Shown: piece by piece, positions 16,320 to 24,493 of the stretch
Position numbering within the stretch: position 1 is the stretch's first letter
Layout: each line of letters opens with the position of its first letter
DNA from: Brachybacterium nesterenkovii
Lineage (GTDB): Bacteria > Actinomycetota > Actinomycetes > Actinomycetales > Dermabacteraceae
Reading direction: 5' to 3'
DNA length: 50,997 nt
Assembly (NCBI RefSeq): GCF_900163655.1
Contig: NZ_FWFG01000061.1
Coordinates: 1 to 50,997, forward strand
Notes under the pieces: model-generated
Told to the model about the DNA's origin: nothing
The model's database searches: none
What the model saw: only the letters and a program-made list of their open reading frames with translations
Translations under genes and position numbers: made by a program

Positions 16320-16348
16320 GTGGTGGAGGGTGGTGGGGTAAAGTGGAG
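16320..16348 (+). promoter_or_regulatory. mraZ promoter with MraZ boxes
   Basis: Closely spaced GTGGTGGAGG, GTGGTGGGG and AAAGTGGAG elements, the GTGG-type direct repeats bound by MraZ in several phyla. The -10 box TAAAGT (16339-16344) sits inside the array, so bound MraZ should repress its own operon. Confidence 0.65.
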
Positions 16349-16395
16349 CGCACGGGGGAGGAATGGGCCTCCGTTCTCGATGAGAGGGGGGTCGG

Positions 16396-16827
16396 ATGTT
16401 CCTCGGAACCTTCACGCCCCGTCTCGACGAGAAGGGGCGCCTGATCTTCCCCGCGAAGTTCCGGGACCAGCTGGCCTCGGGTCTGGTGATGACCCGCGGC
16501 CAGGAGCACTGCATCTCGGTGTACCCGCTCCGCGCCTTCGAGGAGCTGCACCAGAAGCTGCGCACGGCCCCGGCGACCGACAAGCGCACGCGCGACTACC
16601 TGCGCGTGCTCCTGTCCGGCGCCGAGGACGTGGTCCCCGACAAGCAGGGCCGCATCACGGTCCCGAGCCATCTGCGCACCTACGCGAACCTGGATCGGGA
16701 CTGCACCGTGATCGGCGCCGGGGACTGGCTCGAGATCTGGTCCACCCCGGCCTGGGAGACCTACCTGGCGCAGAACGAGGAGGGCTTCGCGGCGACCGCC
16801 GAGGAAGTGGTCCCCGGGATGCTCTGA
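16396..16827 (+). CDS. mraZ: Transcriptional regulator MraZ
   Basis: First gene of the dcw cluster, an AbrB-fold ring-forming DNA-binding protein that controls its own operon. At 143 residues it is the usual length, with two repeats of the SpoVT/AbrB-like unit: DEKGRLIFPAKFR (about 11-23) and DKQGRITVPSHLR (about 83-95). ATG 16396 has GAGAGGGGGG upstream. The MraZ-type direct repeats at 16320-16348 overlap its promoter. It is separated from rsmH by about 260 bp that include a strong hairpin, so the rest of the cluster may be only partly co-transcribed with it. Confidence 0.97.
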   Translation: MFLGTFTPRLDEKGRLIFPAKFRDQLASGLVMTRGQEHCISVYPLRAFEELHQKLRTAPATDKRTRDYLRVLLSGAEDVVPDKQGRITVPSHLRTYANLDRDCTVIGAGDWLEIWSTPAWETYLAQNEEGFAATAEEVVPGML

Positions 16828-16920
16828 CACGGCCGTATCGCGAGATTTCTCGTCGCTTCCGCCCCGACGCAACTTCCCCGGTGGCGGGTCGGGAGCGACG
16901 GGGAATCCCGCGAGACGGAC

Positions 16921-16950
16921 AGGACGGCCGCGGACCTCCGCGGCCGTCCT
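16921..16950 (+). terminator. Hairpin between mraZ and rsmH
   Basis: A perfect 13-bp stem (AGGACGGCCGCGG and complement) with ACCT loop and no U-run. It may be a partial terminator or attenuator separating mraZ from the rest of the dcw cluster. Confidence 0.65.
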
Positions 16951-17085
16951 CGCACGTCGCACGCCCTGCGGGGCACGGCGACGGCGGCAGGACCCGTCCG
17001 CCCGGCGGACGACGAGCACGACGCACGAGAGCCGATGGATGCACGACGACCGATGACCAGCACGGCGCAGGAACGGGGAGGTGGC

Positions 17086-18081
17086 ATGGACAGCGCGCAG
17101 CAGCGGACGCCCGAGCAGCGGGCGACCGAGGACCGGCACATCCCCGTGCTCTTGGACACCTGCGTCGACCTCCTCGCCCCCGCCCTGACCCGTCCCGGCG
17201 CCGTCTACGTCGACGGCACCCTCGGGATGGCGGGCCACGCGAGCGCGGTCCTCGACGCCGCCCCGACGGCGCGGCTCGTCGGCATCGACCGCGACGCCCA
17301 GGCGCTCGAGCTCGCCCGTGAGCGCCTCGAGCGCGCCGGCCACGGAGACCGCATCGACCTGATCCACGCGACCTACGACGAGATCCCCGAGGCCCTCGCC
17401 TCCCTGGGCCTGCCCTCCGCCGACGCGGTGATGCTCGACCTCGGGCTCTCGAGCTTCCAGATCGACACGGCCGAGCGCGGCTTCTCCTACAGCGAGGACG
17501 CCCCGCTCGACATGCGGATGGACACCGACGAGGGCCCGACCGCCGCGGACATCCTCGCCGCGGCCGATGAGGCGGAGATCGCGCGGATCCTGCACGAGTA
17601 CGGCGACGAGCGCTTCTCGCGCCGCATCGCCCGCCGCATCGTCGAGACCCGCGCGGATGCTCCCATCGAGCGCAGCGGCCAGCTGGTCGCGCTGCTGGAC
17701 CGGGCCATCCCCGCCGCCTCGAAGGCGAGCGGCGGCCACCCCGCCAAGCGGACCTTCCAGGCCCTGCGCATCGCGGTGAACCGCGAGCTCGAGATCCTCT
17801 CCCGCGCCCTCGAGGGGGCCCTGGACGCGGTCGCGGTCGGCGGTCGCATCGTCGTCGAGTCCTACCACTCGGGGGAGGACCGCCTGGTCAAGACGGCCTT
17901 CGCCCGCCGCACCCGCTCGAGCGCCCCCGCCGGGCTGCCCGTCGAGCTCGAGGAGCACCGCCCCACCTTCGCCCCGCTGGTGCGCGGGGCCGTGCGCGCC
18001 GACGAGCGCGAGCAGTCCGTGAACACCCGATCCGCCTCGGTGCGCCTGCGGGCGCTCGAGCGCGTGCGCCCCGGATCCTGA
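17086..18081 (+). CDS. rsmH: 16S rRNA (cytosine-1402-N4)-methyltransferase
   Basis: Methylates C1402 in the ribosomal P site. The 331-residue product has the MraW signature: RHIPVLLDTCVDLL, SAM motif I YVDGTLGMAGHAS, the LDLGLSSFQID motif and the inserted helical domain, then ESYHSGEDRLVK near the end (usually SFHSLEDR; here YHSGEDR). ATG 17086 is chosen for the strong GGGGAGGTGG site; an in-frame ATG at 17035 is possible. ftsL follows after 14 bp. Confidence 0.96.
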   Translation: MDSAQQRTPEQRATEDRHIPVLLDTCVDLLAPALTRPGAVYVDGTLGMAGHASAVLDAAPTARLVGIDRDAQALELARERLERAGHGDRIDLIHATYDEIPEALASLGLPSADAVMLDLGLSSFQIDTAERGFSYSEDAPLDMRMDTDEGPTAADILAAADEAEIARILHEYGDERFSRRIARRIVETRADAPIERSGQLVALLDRAIPAASKASGGHPAKRTFQALRIAVNRELEILSRALEGALDAVAVGGRIVVESYHSGEDRLVKTAFARRTRSSAPAGLPVELEEHRPTFAPLVRGAVRADEREQSVNTRSASVRLRALERVRPGS

Positions 18082-18095
18082 GGAGGAAGCCCGCC

Positions 18096-18614
18096 ATGGC
18101 CCGCACCGCCCTCGCCCACCGCGCCACCGCTCCCGCGGCCCCCCGTCGCTCGACGGAGGGCCGTTCCTCGGGGTCCGCGACCGCCCCGCGCCCCCGCCTG
18201 ACCGTCGTGACCCGACCGAACCCGTCGTCGAGCTCGGTCCCCTTCACGCTGCTGTGCACGGCGATCATCGCGGTCACCCTGTTCGCCGTGCTCATGCTCA
18301 ACATCTCCATGTCGGACACGAGCTTCCGCCTCGCAGAGCTCCAGAAGGAGTCCCACCGCCTGACGGTGCAGGAGCAGACCCTCGCGGAGGAGAGCGAGCG
18401 GCTGTCCACGCCGCAGGAGCTGCAGAAGCGCGCGACCGAGCTCGGCATGGTCCCGGCCGGCACGCCGGCCTACATCGACCTGGGCCAGGGCACGATCATT
18501 GGCGAGCCCCTCCCGGCCGGCGGCCAGGCCGCGCCCGCCGAGCTGGCGCCGGTCCCGGCCGCGCAGATCTACGACGACGACACCTACTGGGGCATGGGCA
18601 ACGAGGGACGCTGA
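18096..18614 (+). CDS. ftsL: Cell division protein FtsL-like (septum formation initiator family)
   Basis: A small bitopic divisome protein, partner of FtsQ and the FtsB/DivIC homologue. The 172 residues comprise a basic, Ala/Pro-rich cytoplasmic tail (1-45), one membrane segment (about 49-69, FTLLCTAIIAVTLFAVLML) and a short coiled coil (about 76-105). An extracytoplasmic acidic tail ends in DDDTYWGMGNEGR. Identification rests mainly on topology and position between rsmH and ftsI. GAGGAGGAAG precedes ATG 18096; 5 bp separate its stop from ftsI. Confidence 0.9.
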   Translation: MARTALAHRATAPAAPRRSTEGRSSGSATAPRPRLTVVTRPNPSSSSVPFTLLCTAIIAVTLFAVLMLNISMSDTSFRLAELQKESHRLTVQEQTLAEESERLSTPQELQKRATELGMVPAGTPAYIDLGQGTIIGEPLPAGGQAAPAELAPVPAAQIYDDDTYWGMGNEGR

Positions 18615-18619
18615 CCGCG

Positions 18620-20371
18620 ATGATGATGCCGACGCTCCCGCCCCCGCGCCTCGGACGCCCCACCAGCCGCCACCGGCTGCTGGTCGCGGCGATCATGATC
18701 GCGATCCTCCTGCTCGCAGGCCGCCTCATCTGGGTCCAGGGCCTGAACGCCGAGGGCCTGGCCGCCCAGGCGCAGAAGGAGCGCACCACCACGCGCACGA
18801 TCCCGGCGCTGCGCGGCGATGTGCTCGACCGCGACGGCACCGTGCTCGCGACCTCGGTCGAGCGCTACGACGTGTTCGTCAACCAGCGCCAGGTGGCCGA
18901 GTACCTCGAGGGCGACTCCAGCGCGACGGAGAAGGGCGTGCCGGCGGCGGCGAAGCTGCTGGCCCCGATCCTGGGCTGGACCGTCGAGGACACCCAGGCC
19001 AAGCTCACGGGCGACCGGCAGTTCATGTTCCTGTCCAAGGGCGTGGACCCGACCGTGCGCGACGCGATCCTGGACCTGAGGATCCCGGGCATCGGGGCGG
19101 ACCGCGTGGCCGATCGCATCTACCCGAGCGGCCAGGTCGCGGGCAACGTGATCGGCTTCGTCAACGGCGCGGGCGAGCCGCAGGCCGGCATCGAGCTGTC
19201 CGCCAACGAGGAGCTGCAGGGCCGCGACGGGAAGACCACTTACGAGCGCGGCGCCAACGGGCAGATCATCCCCACCGGCATCCAGGACACGACCGAGGCC
19301 GTCGACGGCCAGGACGTCGTGCTCACGCTCGACCGCGACCTGCAGTGGAAGGCGCAGGAGCAGATCGCCGCGACCGTGCAGCAGTACGGGGCCGACGGCG
19401 GCTCGATCGTCGCGCTGAACGCGAAGACGGGCGAGGTGCTCGCGCTGGCGGACTACCCGACCTTCGACCCCAACGACGTGGGTGCGACGGATGCGGAGCA
19501 TCGCGGCAACCCGTCGATCCAGAGCATCTTCGACCCGGGCTCGACAGGCAAGCTGCTCACCGTCGCCTCGGCCATCGACCAGGGGACCGTGACCCCGGCC
19601 AGCCAGTACACGGCGCCGTACACGATGGACTTCCGCGGCCACCGGATCAAGGACTCGCATCCGCACGACACCAAGCAGCTGACCACCGCGGGCGTGCTGC
19701 ACGACAGCTCGAACACGGGCACCGTGCAGATCGCCGAGACGCTCACGCCGCAGGTGCGCTACGACTACCTGCGCGCCTTCGGACTGGGGCAGAAGACGGG
19801 GATCGAGCTGCCGGCGGAGTCCGCGGGCATGCTGCCCAAGCCCGAGGACTGGAACGGACGCACCCGGTACACGACCGCCTTCGGGCAGGGCTACTCGGTG
19901 ACGGCGCTGCAGGTGGTCTCGGCCATCTCGACCTTCGCCAACGACGGCGTGCGCGTCGAGCCGACGATCGTCCGCGGCGTGCGCCAGGACGACGGCTCGA
20001 TCCGCCCGTCCAAGGCTTCGGAGCAGACCCGCGTGGTCTCCTCGCAGACGGCCGCGACGATGGTCCAGCTGATGGACAACGACGTGCCCGATGACGGGAC
20101 GCAGAACGCGAACATCCCGCAGTACGCGGTCGCCGGCAAGACCGGCACCGCCCAGACCGCCGACGGCCAGTACACCTCGTCGTTCATCGGCTTCGCCCCC
20201 GCGGACGATCCCGAGATCGTGGTCGGCGTGTTCGTCTACGGCCTGGACACCTTCATCTCCGGCAACACGGCGGCCTCCCCGACCTGGGCGCGCTTCATGG
20301 AGTTCGCCCTGCAGAACCAGCGCATCGCCCCGACCGGGAAGCCGGGCGTCGAGCTCGAGAACGCGTGGTGA
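18620..20371 (+). CDS. ftsI: Septal peptidoglycan transpeptidase FtsI (PBP3/PbpB)
   Basis: A class B penicillin-binding protein of 583 residues that cross-links septal peptidoglycan with FtsW. An uncleaved N-terminal membrane segment (about 18-36) is followed by the pedestal domain starting RGDVLDRDGTVLA. The transpeptidase domain has Ser308-x-x-Lys (GSTGK), SSN (363-365) and KTG (about 507-509, AGKTGTAQ). In the SxxK box the residue before Lys is Gly, where Phe or Met is more usual. Start ATG 18620 is the first of three adjacent ATG codons. Tightly coupled to ftsL upstream and murE downstream. Confidence 0.96.
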   Translation: MMMPTLPPPRLGRPTSRHRLLVAAIMIAILLLAGRLIWVQGLNAEGLAAQAQKERTTTRTIPALRGDVLDRDGTVLATSVERYDVFVNQRQVAEYLEGDSSATEKGVPAAAKLLAPILGWTVEDTQAKLTGDRQFMFLSKGVDPTVRDAILDLRIPGIGADRVADRIYPSGQVAGNVIGFVNGAGEPQAGIELSANEELQGRDGKTTYERGANGQIIPTGIQDTTEAVDGQDVVLTLDRDLQWKAQEQIAATVQQYGADGGSIVALNAKTGEVLALADYPTFDPNDVGATDAEHRGNPSIQSIFDPGSTGKLLTVASAIDQGTVTPASQYTAPYTMDFRGHRIKDSHPHDTKQLTTAGVLHDSSNTGTVQIAETLTPQVRYDYLRAFGLGQKTGIELPAESAGMLPKPEDWNGRTRYTTAFGQGYSVTALQVVSAISTFANDGVRVEPTIVRGVRQDDGSIRPSKASEQTRVVSSQTAATMVQLMDNDVPDDGTQNANIPQYAVAGKTGTAQTADGQYTSSFIGFAPADDPEIVVGVFVYGLDTFISGNTAASPTWARFMEFALQNQRIAPTGKPGVELENAW

Positions 20372-21966
20372 CGGCCATGACCGGATCCGACGGCCAGCAG
20401 CAGGCGCCCGTCGTGCACGAGCCCCGCCCCGCGACCTCCCCGGCGCTCGCGTGCGCGGCGCTCGCGCGCGTGCTCGACGCCCGGCTCGACGGCGACGCCG
20501 ACGCGCGCGTCACCGGGATCACGCTCGACTCGCGCGCGGTGCGCCCGGGCGACCTCTACTGCGCCCTGCAGGGGGCGCGCGCCCACGGCGCCGACTTCGC
20601 CGCCCAGGCCGCCGAGCGCGGCGCGGTCGCGGCCCTGACCGACGAGGCCGGTCGGGAGCGCTGCGCCGCCGCGGGACTGGCCGTGCTCGTCGTCGCCGAC
20701 CCCCGTGCGGACACCGCCCGGGCCGCGGCCGCGATCCTCGGCACGGCCGCGGGCAGGCCCCGGACCGTCGGCGTCACCGGCACCAACGGCAAGACGTCCA
20801 TCACGAGCATGGTCCACGGCACCCTCCTGGACCTCGGGCGTGCGAGCGGCGTGATCGGCACCTCCGGCACCTCCTACCGGGACGCGGCCGGACGCGATCA
20901 CGCGATCGCGACGGTCCGCACCACACCGGAGGCCCCCGAGGTCCACGGGATCCTCGCGCGCATGCGCGAGGACGGCGTCGAGGTGTGCTCGATGGAGGTC
21001 TCCAGCCACGCGATGGTGCTCCACCGCGCCGACGAGATCGTCCACGAGGTCGTCTGCTTCACCAACCTCACGCAGGACCACCTCGATTTCCACGGCGATA
21101 TGGAGTCCTACTTCCGGGCCAAGGCCTCGCTGTTCGCCCCCGAGCACGCGCGGCGCGCCGTGATCTGCGTCGACGACCAGTGGGGACGCCGCCTCGCCGA
21201 GACCACCGAGCTCGAGCACGTCACCTACGCGACGCTCGCGGGCGTCGACGCCGACATCCGCGCCGAGGACGTGCGCAGCGGCACCGAGGCCGCCGCCGGG
21301 ATCGGCTCCGTCTTCACGATGGCCCGCCGCGACGGCACGCGCCACGAGATCACCAGCCCGCTCCCGGGCCGCCACTACATCGCCAACACGATGGCAGTGG
21401 CCCTGATCCTCGAGGCCCTCGGGCTCCCGGTGGAGCAGACCGCCGAGGCGATCGCCCGCGCCGCCGTCGTCCCCGGACGCATGGAGCAGGTCGCCGCGAG
21501 CCCCGTCCGCGGCATCGTCGACTACTCCCACACCGAGGACTCCCTGCACCAGGCGCTGACCACGCTGCGCGCCGTGCCCGGCACCGCGCGCCTGATCGTC
21601 GTGATGGGCGCCGGAGGGGACCGCGACCGCGCCAAGCGCCCCCGCATGGGCGCCGTGGCCGCCGCCGAGGCCGACGTCGTGATCGTGACCGATGACAACC
21701 CCCGCTCCGAGGAGCCCGCGAGCATCCGCGCCGCCGTCCTGGCCGGGATCGCGGCGGACGCCCCCGCCGAGGTCCACGAGGTCGACGGCCGCGGCGCGGC
21801 CATCGCCCTGGCCGCCCGGATCGCCCGCCCCGGCGACACCGTGCTCGTGGCCGGCAAGGGCGCGGAGACGGGACAGGACATCGGAGGGGTCGTGCACCCC
21901 TTCGACGACCGTGACCAGCTGCGCGAGGCCCTCGCCCGCGCGGCCCAGGAAGGATCCGCATGCTGA
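20365..21966 (+). CDS. murE: UDP-MurNAc-L-Ala-D-Glu:meso-diaminopimelate ligase
   Basis: Adds the third amino acid to the peptidoglycan stem peptide. The product is about 533 residues with the Mur-ligase P-loop GVTGTNGKTS (about 136-145), the central VSSHAMVLHR and FTNLTQDHLDFH motifs, and DDNPR (about 443-447). The DNPR form is diagnostic for meso-DAP enzymes, in contrast to lysine-adding ones, so the wall is meso-DAP type, matching dapF. The start is uncertain: GTG 20365 or 20368 overlap the ftsI stop, and ATG 20377 lies just after it. It overlaps murF by 7 bp. Confidence 0.96.
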   Translation: MVTAMTGSDGQQQAPVVHEPRPATSPALACAALARVLDARLDGDADARVTGITLDSRAVRPGDLYCALQGARAHGADFAAQAAERGAVAALTDEAGRERCAAAGLAVLVVADPRADTARAAAAILGTAAGRPRTVGVTGTNGKTSITSMVHGTLLDLGRASGVIGTSGTSYRDAAGRDHAIATVRTTPEAPEVHGILARMREDGVEVCSMEVSSHAMVLHRADEIVHEVVCFTNLTQDHLDFHGDMESYFRAKASLFAPEHARRAVICVDDQWGRRLAETTELEHVTYATLAGVDADIRAEDVRSGTEAAAGIGSVFTMARRDGTRHEITSPLPGRHYIANTMAVALILEALGLPVEQTAEAIARAAVVPGRMEQVAASPVRGIVDYSHTEDSLHQALTTLRAVPGTARLIVVMGAGGDRDRAKRPRMGAVAAAEADVVIVTDDNPRSEEPASIRAAVLAGIAADAPAEVHEVDGRGAAIALAARIARPGDTVLVAGKGAETGQDIGGVVHPFDDRDQLREALARAAQEGSAC

Positions 21967-23405
21967 CCACCACCGCGACCGAGATCGCCGAGATCACCGG
22001 GGGACGCCTCGTCGGCGGCGCCACGGGCGACGAGCGCGTCACCGGAAGCGCCCGCATCGACTCGCGCGCCGTCGAGCCCGGCGACCTCTTCGCCGCCTTC
22101 GTCGGCGAGCGGGCCGACGGGCACGACTACCTCGCGACCGCCGCGACGGCGGGCGCCGCGCTGAGCCTCGTCTCCCGCGAGGTCGATCACCCGGCGGTGC
22201 TCGTCGAGGACGTCGAGGCGGCCCTGTCGGCCCTCGCGCACGCGCAGCTCGAGCGGGCCCGCTCGGAGCGCGACGACCTCGTGGTCCTCGCGGTCACGGG
22301 ATCGGCCGGCAAGACCGGCACCAAGGATCTGCTGGGCGCCCTGCTCGCGACGGCGGGCCCGACGGTCGCCCCGGCCGGCAGCCACAACAACGAGCTGGGC
22401 CTGCCGCTCACCGTGCTCGGCATCGACGACTCCACCCGCTTCCTGGTGCTCGAGATGGGCGCGCGCGGCATCGGCCACATCGCCCACCTCACCGCCATCG
22501 CCCGGCCCGACATCTCCCTCGTGCTGAACGTGGGCTCGGCCCACCTGGGCGAGTTCGGCTCCGTCGAGGCCATCGCGCAGGCCAAGGGCGAGATCGTCGA
22601 GGCCCTCGCGCCCGCGGGCCGCGCCGTCCTGAACGCCGAGGACCCGCGCGTGGCCGCCATGGCCTCCCGCAGCCAGGCCCCCGTCGTGACCTGGGGCCTC
22701 GCCGGCGGCGACGTCCAGGGCCGGGACCTGCGCCTGGACGAGGGCGCGCACGCGGCCTTCGAGCTCGTCGTCCCCGCGGGGCTGACTACGGTGACGGGCG
22801 ACCCCGTCGAGGCGGGGACGCGCGATGCGGTCCTCGGGCTCGTCGGCGAGCACCAGGCGATGAACGCCCTGGCCGCGACCACCGCCGCGCTGCTCGCGGG
22901 CGCCCGGCTCGATGACGTCGTGGCCGCCCTCGCGACCGCGCGCGCCGTCTCGGGCCAGCGCATGGAGACGATCGAGCTGCCAGACGGCATCACGCTCGTC
23001 AACGACGCCTACAACGCCAACCCGGACTCGATGCGCCTGGCGCTGCGCACCCTCGCCCACCTGGGACGGGGACGCCGCACGATCGCCGTCCTCGGCGAGA
23101 TGCTCGAGCTGGGCGAGGACACCATCCGCCTCCACGACGAGGTCGGGCGGCTCGCCGTGCGGCTGAACGTGGGCAAGCTCATCGTCGTCGGCGAGGGCGC
23201 ACGTGCGATCCACAACGGCGCCTGCCTGGAGGGCAGCTTCGACGGGGAGTCCGAGCACGTCGGCACGATCGACGAGGCGCTCGCTGTGCTAGAAACGACG
23301 ATGCGCCCCGGGGACGTGATCCTGCTGAAGTCGTCCCGGGACGCCGGCGTCCGCGACCTCGGGCCCCGACTCGTCGAGCTGAGCCACGGGAAGGCCCACG
23401 GATGA
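21960..23405 (+). CDS. murF: UDP-MurNAc-tripeptide:D-Ala-D-Ala ligase
   Basis: Adds D-Ala-D-Ala to complete the pentapeptide precursor. The 481-residue protein has the N-terminal motif RIDSRAVEPGDLFAAF, the P-loop AVTGSAGKTGTKD (about 109-121), the substrate signature NNELGLPLT and GARGIGHI in the central domain, and DAYNANPDSM in the C-terminal domain. ATG 21960 overlaps the end of murE. Its own stop overlaps the mraY start by 4 bp (ATGA), so the mur genes are translationally coupled. Confidence 0.96.
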   Translation: MLTTTATEIAEITGGRLVGGATGDERVTGSARIDSRAVEPGDLFAAFVGERADGHDYLATAATAGAALSLVSREVDHPAVLVEDVEAALSALAHAQLERARSERDDLVVLAVTGSAGKTGTKDLLGALLATAGPTVAPAGSHNNELGLPLTVLGIDDSTRFLVLEMGARGIGHIAHLTAIARPDISLVLNVGSAHLGEFGSVEAIAQAKGEIVEALAPAGRAVLNAEDPRVAAMASRSQAPVVTWGLAGGDVQGRDLRLDEGAHAAFELVVPAGLTTVTGDPVEAGTRDAVLGLVGEHQAMNALAATTAALLAGARLDDVVAALATARAVSGQRMETIELPDGITLVNDAYNANPDSMRLALRTLAHLGRGRRTIAVLGEMLELGEDTIRLHDEVGRLAVRLNVGKLIVVGEGARAIHNGACLEGSFDGESEHVGTIDEALAVLETTMRPGDVILLKSSRDAGVRDLGPRLVELSHGKAHG

Positions 23406-24493
23406 AGGCGCTCATCATCGCCGGCGCGATCGCGCTCGTGCTGTCCATCCTCGGCACGCCGCTGTACATCCGGCTCCTCGTGCGCAAGAGCTACGGCCAG
23501 TTCGTCCGCGACGACGGCCCCACCTCGCATGCGACCAAGCGCGGCACCCCCACCATGGGCGGCGTCGCGATCATCCTCGCGACCCTGATCGCCTACGGCC
23601 TGACGCACCTGCTGCTGGGCCAGGTCCCCTCGACCTCGGCGTTGCTGGTCCTGTTCCTCATGACGGGACTGGGCGTCGTCGGCTTCCTCGACGACTTCCT
23701 GAAGATCTCCCGCCAGCGGAGCCTGGGCCTGCGGGCGCGCGACAAGCTCATCGGCCAGGTGCTCGTCGCGACGCTCTTCGCGATCGGCGCGATCCTGCTG
23801 CCCGGCCCCGACGGCCGCCCCATCACCACCGGCCACATCTCGTTCCTGCGGGACATCCCGTGGCTGGACCTCGCCTTCGCGGGGACCGCCGTGGGCCTCG
23901 TGCTGTTCGCCCTGTGGGCCAACTTCCTCGTCGCCGCCTGGTCCAACGGCGTGAACCTCACCGACGGGCTCGACGGGCTCGCCACCGGCGCCACGATCAT
24001 CTTCGCGGGCGTCTACGTGCTGATCTCCTTCTGGCAGTGGCGCCAGTCCTGCCCGGAGGACCTCGTCTACCCCAACTGCTACACGGCGGCCGCGCCGCTG
24101 GACACCGCCGTGGTCTGCTCGGCGATCGTCGGCGCCTGCGTGGGCTTCCTGTGGTGGAACACCTCGCCGGCCAAGATCTTCATGGGCGACACGGGCTCGC
24201 TGGCCCTCGGCGGAGCGCTCGCGGGCATCACCATCGTCTCGCGCACCGAGCTGCTGGGCGCGATCATCGGCGGCCTCTTCGTCATCATCTCGCTGTCGGT
24301 CATCATCCAGGTGACGAGCTACAAGCTCACCCGCAAGCGCGTGTTCCGCATGGCCCCGCTGCAGCACCACTTCGAGCTCAAGGGCTGGAACGAGGTGACC
24401 ATCGTCGTCCGCTTCTGGATCGTCGCCGGCATCCTCGGCGTGAGCGGACTGGGCCTGTTCTACATCGACGCGATCCCGCGGGTGGTGTCGTGA
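23402..24493 (+). CDS. mraY: Phospho-MurNAc-pentapeptide translocase
   Basis: Forms lipid I by transferring phospho-MurNAc-pentapeptide to undecaprenyl phosphate. The 363-residue integral membrane protein has about ten hydrophobic segments and all signatures: KRGTPTMGG, the VGFLDDFLK acidic pair, NLTDGLDGLA, MGDTGSLALGG and the histidine-rich HHFELKGWNE loop. A cysteine-containing loop (SCPEDLVYPNCY, about 220-231) appears after the DGLDGL helix, as in other actinobacterial MraY. It overlaps murF by 4 bp and murD by 4 bp. Confidence 0.97.
   Translation: MKALIIAGAIALVLSILGTPLYIRLLVRKSYGQFVRDDGPTSHATKRGTPTMGGVAIILATLIAYGLTHLLLGQVPSTSALLVLFLMTGLGVVGFLDDFLKISRQRSLGLRARDKLIGQVLVATLFAIGAILLPGPDGRPITTGHISFLRDIPWLDLAFAGTAVGLVLFALWANFLVAAWSNGVNLTDGLDGLATGATIIFAGVYVLISFWQWRQSCPEDLVYPNCYTAAAPLDTAVVCSAIVGACVGFLWWNTSPAKIFMGDTGSLALGGALAGITIVSRTELLGAIIGGLFVIISLSVIIQVTSYKLTRKRVFRMAPLQHHFELKGWNEVTIVVRFWIVAGILGVSGLGLFYIDAIPRVVS

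Noticed and set aside
15660-16395. A hidden gene in the 736-bp gap before mraZ
   Set aside because: Short frames exist on both strands, but none has a start signal or family resemblance; the gap is explained by a terminator, direct repeats and operator-like clusters.
15778-17958. Minus-strand open frame across the mraZ region
   Set aside because: Antisense to mraZ and rsmH; its upstream part is just the repeat-rich gap.
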